A stretch of DNA of 64,000 nt, taken from Oscarella lobularis. Taxonomy: Eukaryota; Porifera; Homoscleromorpha; Homosclerophorida; Oscarellidae. The position numbers and the translations under genes were made by a program. The notes under the pieces are model-generated. The model made no database searches and was not told where the DNA came from. It worked only from the letters and a program-made list of their open reading frames with translations. Within the stretch, counting starts at the first letter, position 1. Every line of letters starts with the position of its first letter. Positions 56,101 to 64,000 of this stretch are shown in pieces. The stretch lies in contig NC_089181.1 of NCBI RefSeq assembly GCF_947507565.1, positions 2,675,614 to 2,739,613 of the forward strand, read 5' to 3'.

Positions 56101-57482
56101 ATGGCCGCTGCGTCGGAACGACAAAAATTCGTCGAATTGTGGAGTTCTCTCTTCGTCAAAGCGACCGACTTTGACTCTTGGGGACAGATCGTCGAAGCCG
56201 TCGACGAATACAGCCGGTAAACGATCGTAAACGCGCGCGCCAACTCGTCGCAAACGATTTCGCAGTCTCATCAAACGAATCCGAGGGGAAATCGCGTCGG
56301 ATCAATCGTCATTCGACACGTCGCAATGCGTAAGAGAACTCGGATTCGATATTTTTTCTAGCCTAACCTTTTTCGAGTGCAGGCAACGCTGTGGAAAATC
56401 GTCGCGTGTTTGGAAATGCGAAAGAAGTCGATTCAAAGCGAGGTGATTTTCTCCGCTCTCTTTTCAATTTTTTGCAGTTTTTTTAAATTATAGTTTGAAG
56501 TTGACGACGACGAGAATTTCTCGTTGGAACAATTGAAATCGATCGATTCGAAATTGAAGGGCGTTGCCGACGCTAAGGGGGGCGACGGCGACGCGAGTTT
56601 TCCAATTTCCATAGATCAATTGAATCGATTCGACGTCGAGGCAGAGGGAAACGAGTAAGAAAAAAAATCAATCAAGAATTAATTATTTAAATAATATTCT
56701 TTTATTTTTTAGCAGGGACGATGAAGAAGAAGAGAAAGACGAAGACGTCGAAATTTCCTTATTGAGTCGACCTGGCCAAAGTAGAAAAATTATTTTAATT
56801 AAGAGTTCCCTGTATCATCATCATCATCATTATTGTTCTATTTTTTTTAGAAGCGCTGAAGCCTCGTCTTCCCCTTCTCACTGGAATGACCCTCGTCACA
56901 ATTAAGATAGAGAAAATTGGACTGAAGGACGCTGGCCAGCTGATGGACCCTTTTATAACAGTATCTGTAAAAGGTGAGATGATATTAATAATAGGTATTC
57001 GATGCCATTCGTGTGGAATGTAGATGGGCAGGGAGTTGATATGACTCCTGTTCAGGATACGCCCGTCTCGTCGTCATGGAAAGATCGTTACGTCAATTTC
57101 AACGTAAGTGTAGAAATTCAGCAGTATTTGGAAAAGTTGCCAAAGAGTGAGTGATCGAGTCTCTCCTCTCGCCTTCTTCAAGTGAACGGGTTGGGTTCTC
57201 TTACAGCTGCGGCCGTCTTTTTCGAATTCAAACACTATAAGCCGAAGAAGCGACTAATCAGCACAAAGTGCTTCGCCTTTATGGAAATGGACGAGATAAA
57301 ACCGGGTCCTGGATGCTTAGAAATGTAATAAGAACGAGCTTCCTTGAAAGAAGAGAGTCAATCTAATCGACTGCGGTTTATGCAGATACAAGAAGCCAAC
57401 TGACTTCAAGCGGAAACGGCTTGGGCTTCTAAGCACGAAGCCTCTCTACCTGCATCTAAACCTGACGCTGCACAAAGCCTAA
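56101..57482 (+). CDS. AIDA: Axin interactor, dorsalization-associated protein
   Basis: Start at 56101 (MAAASERQKFVELWSSLF). 'ATDFDSWGQIVEAVDEYSR' is the conserved N-terminal helical domain. After an acidic linker, the C2-type domain reads 'GMTLVTIKIEKIGLKDAGQ', 'PVQDTPVSSSWKDRYVNF', 'VFFEFKHYKPKKR', 'TKCFAFMEMDEIKPGP', 'YKKPTDFKRKRL' and 'KPLYLHLNLTLHKA' at the end. AIDA binds Axin and blocks its activation of JNK; its C2 domain binds phosphoinositides. The stop codon is followed by a GTAA tetranucleotide run. Confidence 0.96.
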
Positions 57483-57904
57483 GTAAGTAAGTAAGTAAGG
57501 ACGCGACGAATCCGGTTCCGGAGTTTTTATTTTCTATGACCTGGGGCAGTTCCATATACGCAAGCGCGCAAATCACATTCTGCTTTGACTATCCTTTCTT
57601 TTATTGCTGTGCAAAATGACCAGACTCTGTTGGCCGCTAACGAGTCAGGAGGCAGGAGGAATAACGATTGGTATTTAATAAACGGTGCCGGGTGGTACCG
57701 CGCAACGCATACATTAGTAATAGCGAATTGGAACTTGAATTAATCGTCACGACGAGTTCTTTTCTTATCATTTCTTATCTATTATTATTCAGTCTACGGC
57801 AGCTTTGGAAACAGACCGAAAATTAGAGTCATTAAACGGTATACGTTTGAGAAATAAACTTTGATTGAACAGGAGAGAACGCAAATATTGTGAAGGGAGG
57901 AGAA
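57483..57904. other. Convergent intergenic region, 420 bp
   Basis: Lies between AIDA (plus) and the Ig-domain gene (minus). It starts with a (GTAA)n run at 57483-57498 and carries AATAAA-like signals (about 57677 and 57853). Nothing else recognised. Confidence 0.5.
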
Positions 57905-59415
57905 CTAGACTTTGCTGCTGGTGGCCTCGTCGTCGTCATTCGTGTCCTGAAATCGCACTCTGTTAGAATCCGACGGTGTTCGATGGCTGAGCATGTCGAC
58001 GAGCGCCGGCGGCAGGCGACCGGCGGCGCCCGTGCCAGAATAACCGCCGCGTCCCTTTTGCCTCCACCAAATCCGAATATGCATTTGGAGCAGGAGACAT
58101 GAAGTGAGCAGGAGCGGAAATAAGCAGACAGACGTGCAGACGGCGATTATGAGAACTGAGTACGACGGGTTCCTGGCGTCGACGACGACGTCGGCGCCCG
58201 ACTTAAAAGTGGAGTCGTTGAGGTAGGATGAGCGTATACGGGCCAGAAAAGCTAGTCTCTGTTCCGTTCGTTTCCTGACGTTTTCTATTTGGTCCAGGTA
58301 TTCGTGTCTCATTCGATCCTCCGCCGCGTTTCGCACCTCTTTCTCCCAATCAACGTAGGCTTTCGCAGGAATGGCGCTCTGCCCCGAACTCGCTGTATAG
58401 CTGTACAACTCAAGTTCGAGAGTTGTCACGTTTGCCGGCAGCTGGATGACGAACTCCAGCTGATGCGTCAGAACGTGCTCCCAATCTCGATTATCGTTCA
58501 CCGTATAGAAAATCATGTAGGTGAAATCGGTCGTGTTGACGTGGCCCGCGTATTCGGGACGTTTCCAAGTCAAACGGCACGTGAGCGACTTGACGACGCA
58601 GTGCAAATGCGGATCGGCCGGCAAAGAGGGTTTACCTGTAAAAAACCATTAATTTTTTCTGCGCGCGAGCGTGTAAGAAAAAAATTCGCACCTATTGAAA
58701 TGCGGACGTCCCACGAATCTTTACCGATTTTGTTTCTCGCGACGCATTGGTACATGCCGCTCTGGTTGTTAGCGGCGTTGCGAATGACGAGCGTCACGGC
58801 GCTGGCGTTCGTTCGATTCGTGTATCGCTGGTCGACGCGCTTCCACGAGCCGTCTGCGTCGAAACGCATCCAGCGCACGCGCGGAGGCGGATTTCCGCGG
58901 TTGGTCACACACGGCAGAACGAGATCGCCGCCCGCGCGAATAATTTCGGAGTCGTAGCCCTTCTTTATCGCTGGAGGAGCTGAAACAAGGCACATTCTCC
59001 ATTTAGAATACACGCACGCGGAAGGGAGGACTCTCTCTCTCTAAACGTCGATTTGTGTGCACAATAAGACACCTGTCTCCGATCGTAAGTGCGACAACGA
59101 GGCACGACTAATGACGCATGCGAAAACTACAGGCATATAACGTTGTTTGGACGAGTGTCCCAAGAGAGCGACCGCGGCATTTCCGGGCAGTTTTCGCGAG
59201 GACGCGCACCGGACGTTATGGGAACACGTCGCGGAAAAAAACGTTCGTCTTTTCATCGAACTCTCTAGCGAGTCCCCGACGTCCGTTTTGTGCGTCTTCT
59301 TACCTGATTTTCCGATGAAACTGGCTTGCGTCGTCGTCGTCGTCGCAGTCGTCATTTCGACGATCGAAAGGAAACAAGCGATGGCGCATTGCAACAAAAG
59401 CGTTCGTTGGGACAT
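57905..59415 (-). CDS. Single-pass membrane protein with Ig and FN3-like domains
   Basis: Start at 59413-59415 with a signal peptide (MSQRTLLLQCAIACFLSIVE) and a Thr-rich linker; then an intron of about 320 nt. The second exon (to 58979) encodes an Ig domain: 'GGDLVLPCVTNRGNPPPRV', 'RVRWMRF', 'NNQSGMYQCVARNKIG', with the Cys pair, Trp and YxC in place. The last exon (57905-58630) has an FN3-like region ('VVKSLTCRLTWKRPEYAG'), a helical juxtamembrane part, one membrane helix (VLIIAVCTSVCLFPLLLTSC), and a ~60-residue cytoplasmic tail. No kinase or phosphatase domain follows. A cell-surface receptor or adhesion protein, identity unknown. Confidence 0.72.
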
Positions 59416-59681
59416 GACGTCGCCTTTCGCCCTCCGTGCGAGACTCGTCGACGACAGCTGCATTCTGCTGCGCTGCGTCTTGGGTTACGGTCTTTACAGC
59501 ACGCGCGCGCAGGAGGTGCGGTTCGTGGGCGTGCGAAAAATTAGAACGCAACGCGAAGCTGTTTCCTTTCTCGTCACTTTGTGTGTGGAGACCGAAGACC
59601 CTCCGCTGCGTCTCGTTTATTCGCTCGCTTGACAAATGGGATTGGGGCTCCGCGTTGGCATAAATAAGCGCGCGAGACGTC

Positions 59682-59714
59682 TTACGTCAACGGAAGTGGT
59701 TAACCTGGTTAACC
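59682..59714 (+). promoter_or_regulatory. CRE/ETS/GGTTAACC cluster upstream of WARS copy 1
   Basis: TTACGTCA (59682-59689), CGGAAGTG (59691-59698) and two GGTTAACC palindromes (59698-59705, 59707-59714) are packed 60-95 bp before the WARS start codon. The first two match bZIP and ETS core sites; the third resembles a repeated homeodomain-type palindrome. Sequence evidence only. Confidence 0.4.
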
Positions 59715-59774
59715 TTTAGCATAGGGCGTTCGCGGCACGTGCACTAACTACGATATCAACGAGACATTGAGCAC

Positions 59775-61431
59775 ATGGCGAATCCGGCCCAAACGGACGA
59801 CGTGGATGAGCAAACGGTCACTCCATGGACGGTTCGCGGGGGAGAGAAGGGAATCGACTATTCGAAACTGATCGGTAGAGGCCAAAAAAGAGCGTAGGAG
59901 GCGCCCCTCCCATCAGATTCCAAATACTATTCTCGATAGAAACGTTCGGCAGCCAACCCATTGACGCGCCTCTTCTCGAAAGAATAGAGAAAGCGACGGG
60001 ACAAAAACCCCATCGATTTTTGCGTCGCGGCATCTTTTTTTCGCACAGGTTCCGTTCGTAGAAGTCTTCGTCCTTATTTTCTCCATTATCGTTTACGTTT
60101 CTCCAGAGACCTGCAGCTGGTTTTGGACAATTACGAAGCTCGCAAGTCCTTCTATCTGTACACGGGCCGAGGTCCGTCATCGGAGGCCATGCATCTCGGC
60201 CATCTCATTCCCTTCGTTTTTACACGGTACATTATTTCCTAATTAATTTTTTTATTTATTTATGTTTTGCACTTAGGCATTTGCAGGAAGTTTTTGACGT
60301 GCCGCTTGTCGTTCAATTGACGGACGACGAGAAGTTTCTGTGGAAGGATTTGTCTTTGGAGGAGGTGCATCGATTGGCGTATGAGAACGCAAAAGACATA
60401 ATTGCTTGCGGATTTGACGTCAAGAAGACGTTTATTTTTTCGGATTTGGACTACATGGCGTAAGGCAAAAATTAAATTAAATTTAATTAATTAATTAATT
60501 ACCAATGTTTTCTAGTCAACGACCTGAATTCTATCAGAACATTTTAAAAGTGCGCAAGTGCGTCACGTTCAATCAAGTTCGGGGAATATTTGGTTTGACC
60601 GATAGCGATTCAATAGGTTAGCCCCCCTGGCCAGGTTATGGAGGAGAACCATAATCATAACAGCTCGATTGATCTCTTAGGCAAAATTGCTTTTCCGGCT
60701 GTCCAGGCCGTTCCGTCATTTAGCAACACTTTTCCCGATATATTTGGAAAGAAGAAAGACGTACTTTGTCTCATTCCATGCGCCATTGATCAGGTGGAAC
60801 AATAATCAATCGATCAATGAAACATTACGCCATTCGTTTAGGATCCCTATTTTCGTATGACCCGAGACGTCGCTCCGCGTCTCGGCTACATGAAGCCGGC
60901 CCTTCTCCATTCGACCTTCTTTCCGGCACTTCAGGGTTCCCAAAGCAAAATGAGTGCAAGCGATCCCAACACGTCAATCTTTCTCACCGACTCGCCTCAG
61001 GCAATCAAAAAGAAGGTGAAATAAAAGAAAATATATTTAGATGCATGGTAATAACGGATTCATAATGACCAGATTAATAAGTACGCCTTTTCTGGTGGAA
61101 AAGACACCGTCGAAGATCATAGAAAATACGGCGGAGATACGAGTATTGATGTTCCCTATCAGTATCTAACCTTCTTCATGGACGATGACAAAAGACTAGC
61201 CGAAATCAAAGAAGTCAAAGATTTCACAAAGCACAATTGTTCCCCTTTCGAGTTGGCATATATTTTCCTTAGGCATACGAAAAGGGAGAAATGTTGACAG
61301 GCGAGCTGAAGCAGATACTCATCCAAGTTCTGCAGGAACTCGTCGCCGAGCATCAACGTCGACGCGCCGAAGTCACCGACGAAATGATAAGGGAATTCAT
61401 GACGCCGCGCAAATTAAATTTTAGTTCTTGA
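59775..61431 (+). CDS. WARS1: Cytoplasmic tryptophanyl-tRNA synthetase, copy 1
   Basis: About nine exons. '[20 protein letters not shown]' begins the protein without an upstream WHEP domain. The class I signatures are '[18 protein letters not shown]' (HIGH-type) and 'SKMSASDP' (KMSKS-type). Other blocks are '[15 protein letters not shown]', '[18 protein letters not shown]', '[18 protein letters not shown]', '[16 protein letters not shown]' and '[17 protein letters not shown]' at the end. It charges tRNA-Trp in the cytosol. Copy 2 follows in the same orientation after 141 bp with the same exon plan. Confidence 0.96.
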
Positions 61432-61572
61432 GAAATGCGGGGGCGTGGTGAAGAGACGCCAACGCCCGCTCTAGCGCACAATACGCCTTTGTGTTTTTTC
61501 TCGCTACACGTGACGGCAGTCTGCTCATTGTCACGCGCTTAGACGAGTAGCTTTTTTGTTTTCTCTCCTGCC

Positions 61573-63294
61573 ATGGCCGATACGGAGTCTGTTGAAGAGC
61601 AGGAGGTCACGCCGTGGATCGTGCGCGGCAGCGAGAAGGGAATTAACTATTCGAAGCTTATTGGTACTGTACTCTAATACCTCACCGACGTGGTGGGTAC
61701 AGTATAAGTCTTCGCGCTGTGCAGACCAATTTGGCAGCCAGCCGATTGATCCTCCTCTTTTGGCGAGAATCGAACGAGTGATCAAGCAAAAACCGCATCG
61801 ATTCCTACGTCGGGGTGTCTTCTTTTCACACAGGTAGTGTAACGGGATCCAGGTTTGGGGCGGGGAGGGGGGAGGTCAAACCGGTTTGAGCTTGCGTAAA
61901 GTGCTTTATTTCGATGGGGTCACATGATTCGACGTCGCTGCTAATTAAAATTGTTGTGTACTTCCGGGGCAGAGATATGGAGTTGGTGTTGAACAACTAC
62001 GAAACGCAGAAACCGTTCTATTTGTACACGGGTAGAGGCCCATCGTCGGAGGCCATGCACCTGGGCCATCTTGTTCCATTCATCTTTACCAAGTGCGGTG
62101 GTCAATTAATTTCATGTCCAGTGTATAATCCCCTCCTATTTTCTTGAAAGGTATCTGCAGGATGTCTTTGATGTGCCGCTCGTCGTTCAAATGACAGACG
62201 ACGAAAAGTTCTTGTGGAAAGATTTGACTCTGGAGGAGACGAATCGGCTGGCTTACGAAAATGCAAAAGACATCATTGCATGCGGATTCGACATCAAAAA
62301 GACGTTCATTTTTTCGGACTTGGACTACATGGCGTGAGTCGATGACGAGGATGCTAAAAAAGGTCACTTTTTCTTTAGGCAAAGGCGCGAATTCTATGAA
62401 AACATTTTGAAAGTGCGCAAACTCGTTACATTCAATCAAGTCAAAGGAATTTTTGGCCTCAACGAGAGCGATTCAACAGGTCAGTGTCGTCGTCTGTTAT
62501 AGAGATGTTTCCTACTGTCTTTTCGAAAAGGCAAAATTGCTTTTCCGGCTGTTCAGGCCGTGCCGTCGTTTAGCAACACGTTTCCGGACATCTTTGGAAA
62601 GAGAAAAGATATCTTCTGTCTCATTCCGTGTGCAATTGATCAAGTAAGTCACCATATCCGCAGTAACACCGATCTTTATGTTTCCCATCTTGAGGATCCG
62701 TATTTTCGCATGACACGCGACGTTGCTCCGCGCCTCGGCTACTTGAAACCGGCTCTTCTCCATTCAACGTTTTTTAACGCTCTTCAAGGTCCTAAAAGCA
62801 AGATGAGCGCCAGTGATCCCAACTCAGCAATTTATCTCACCGACTCTCCTGAGGTCATCAAAAGCAAGGCAAATTTCCACATGCATGGCAGCGTCATAGC
62901 GTGTTCATGCATTTACTTATATTCAGGTGACCAAGTACGCTTATTCCGGCGGACAAGATACCGTTGAAGAGCACAGGGCAAAAGGTGGAGACACCAGCGT
63001 CGACGTCTCTTACCAATACTTGACTTTCTTCATGGAAGACGACGACCGACTTGCTGAAATCAAAGAGGCGAGTTCTCCACTGAAAGTGAACTCCATTAGC
63101 TTAAGGTGAACGTTTGGTGTTTTGGGGGATGCAGGCGTACGAAAAAGGCGAAATGCTGACTGGCGAGCTGAAGAAAATCCTAATTGAAGTGCTACAGAAT
63201 CTCGTCGCCGAACATCAGCGTCGACGCGCCGAAGTCACGGATGAGATGGTCAAGGAATTCATGACGCCGCGAAAATTGAACTTTAGTTGCTGAT
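61573..63294 (+). CDS. WARS1: Cytoplasmic tryptophanyl-tRNA synthetase, copy 2
   Basis: Tandem paralogue of the preceding gene with matching exon structure. '[19 protein letters not shown]' starts it; catalytic motifs '[18 protein letters not shown]' and 'SKMSASDP' are intact, and the protein ends '[10 protein letters not shown]'. Many silent and some amino-acid differences from copy 1 (for example [15 protein letters not shown] versus [15 protein letters not shown]) show an older duplication than the SRD5A block. The intron after 'EVIKSK' (62869-62926) has a GC donor where copy 1 has GT. Both copies lack a WHEP domain and an organellar presequence, so both are probably cytosolic. Confidence 0.95.
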
Positions 63295-63480
63295 TCCTTT
63301 GACTTTTCTCTGCTGCTGCTGCTGCTTGCTTGCTGCTCTGCTGATTCTGTTGACGCACGCCTGTGCATGTGAAACGTCCTTAGATGGGAAGAAAAAACGT
63401 TTTGAGAGTTTTTTTGCCATAAGCAAGCGAAGAAACACAACAAGTAAGAAAAAAATAGTACATAATATTGAAAGTTTCTC
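63295..63480. other. Convergent intergenic region with CTG repeat
   Basis: Between WARS copy 2 and WASHC1. Contains a CTG/TTGC-rich low-complexity tract at about 63311-63344. No gene seen. Confidence 0.5.
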
Positions 63481-64000
63481 TCAATCTTCTTCCCAGTCGC
63501 CGTCATCAGAGCCATCGCCTCCGTCTGTAGCGGCCACAGGAATCATAGCCGACACTTTTTCCAAGGTAGGATTAGAGCTCAATTTGCTACGTCGCGGCGG
63601 CAGTGACAGCGCGTCGCTTTCCTCCTTCTTCTCATCGCTCTTCTTCGACCCAGATATTCCCTTTCGTCGCAGCTGCAACTTGGCCATCAAATCGCTCATC
63701 AAATCTCCGCCGCCTCCGCCGGACGGCGCCGCCCTGTCCTCCTCTTCCTTCGCTTTCTTCTTCTTCGACTTTCTCTCCTTGACACTCTTCAGCCGAGCCT
63801 TGTTGTTCTGTCGAATGGCGGCAAATAGGTCACCCCGACCCCCGTCACTGCCTCCGCCGCCACCAGTAGGTGGGGGAGAACCAACGTCGTCGTCTTCATC
63901 ATCATCATCGTCGTCACTAGCGGGTTCAACTGAAGCGGATGGAGGTGGCGGAGGTGGCGGCGGCGGCGACGAAGGGCCGGGCGGTGGCGGTGGCGGCGGC
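63481..64000 (-). CDS. WASHC1: WASH complex subunit 1, C-terminal part (runs off right edge)
   Basis: Open minus-strand frame from the right edge to a stop at 63481-63483. It begins in poly-Pro runs, then an acidic stretch, a WH2-like '[20 protein letters not shown]', a basic Lys-rich helix, '[20 protein letters not shown]' followed by 'GISG', and an acidic end 'DGDWEED'. These are the PP-V-C-A modules of WASH: V (WH2) binds actin, and the central/acidic parts activate Arp2/3 on endosomes. The N-terminal WAHD and tubulin-binding regions lie outside the window. Confidence 0.92.
   Translation of the reverse strand, partial: PPPPPPPGPSSPPPPPPPPPSASVEPASDDDDDDEDDDVGSPPPTGGGGGSDGGRGDLFAAIRQNNKARLKSVKERKSKKKKAKEEEDRAAPSGGGGGDLMSDLMAKLQLRRKGISGSKKSDEKKEESDALSLPPRRSKLSSNPTLEKVSAMIPVAATDGGDGSDDGDWEED

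Noticed and set aside
59147-59632. 161-residue plus-strand frame
   Set aside because: It runs antisense through the signal-peptide exon of the Ig-domain gene and through its promoter; no domain seen.
63305-63345. CTG repeat as a coding poly-Leu/Ala tract
   Set aside because: It lies after the WARS stop codon and before the WASHC1 stop on the other strand; not inside a supported exon.

Overview
The window is nuclear DNA from an animal with a very compact genome. About 36 genes, most of them with several exons, fit into 64 kb. Introns are mostly 45-100 nt with GT-AG or occasionally GC-AG ends, and neighbouring genes are often separated by fewer than 110 bp. The gene set is metazoan: SBF/MTMR5-13, CCSAP, atlastin, Rab4, a Dbl-type RhoGEF with CRAL-TRIO, ARID4, AIDA, seipin, PIGF, BABAM2, WASHC1, DEGS. 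It also contains HAP2/GCS1 gamete fusogens, which vertebrates have lost. Compactness plus HAP2 fits an early-branching animal such as a homoscleromorph-like sponge; that placement is an inference, not something the sequence proves.

Layout. 0-6.1 kb (minus): two related single-domain membrane proteins, then an SBF-like pseudophosphatase without DENN. 6.4-10.7 kb: CCSAP, atlastin, Rab4. 10.8-19.9 kb: a recent 2.67-kb tandem duplication that doubles a steroid 5-alpha-reductase gene, truncates a second PBLD/PhzF copy, and leaves a loose 3' fragment of the neighbouring RhoGEF. 20.0-22.9 kb: UQCC3, GON7, PAF1. 22.9-31.9 kb: three HAP2/GCS1 paralogues side by side, the most unusual feature of the window. 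32.0-38.6 kb: BABAM2 and a mesothelin/stereocilin-like repeat protein with a GPI-type tail. 38.6-44.5 kb: a DUF445 membrane protein and several unrecognised genes. 44.6-57.5 kb: ARID4, a coiled-coil protein, an NHL+BTB fusion protein, DEGS, ISCA2, PIGF, seipin, AIDA. 57.9-64.0 kb: an Ig-domain membrane protein, two tandem WARS1 genes, and the C-terminal part of WASHC1 running off the right edge.

The genes do not form one pathway. Themes that recur are head-to-head promoters of 20-110 bp, two convergent gene pairs whose stop codons overlap, at least five likely GC-AG introns, (TTAA)n runs in introns and 3' ends, and tandem duplicates at different ages (membrane pair, SRD5A/PBLD/RhoGEF block, HAP2 trio, WARS pair). 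Lipid and membrane genes (atlastin, Rab4, seipin, DEGS, PIGF, SRD5A, SBF) are frequent. Coordinates of multi-exon genes are given as start-codon-to-stop spans; exon joins were worked out by eye.
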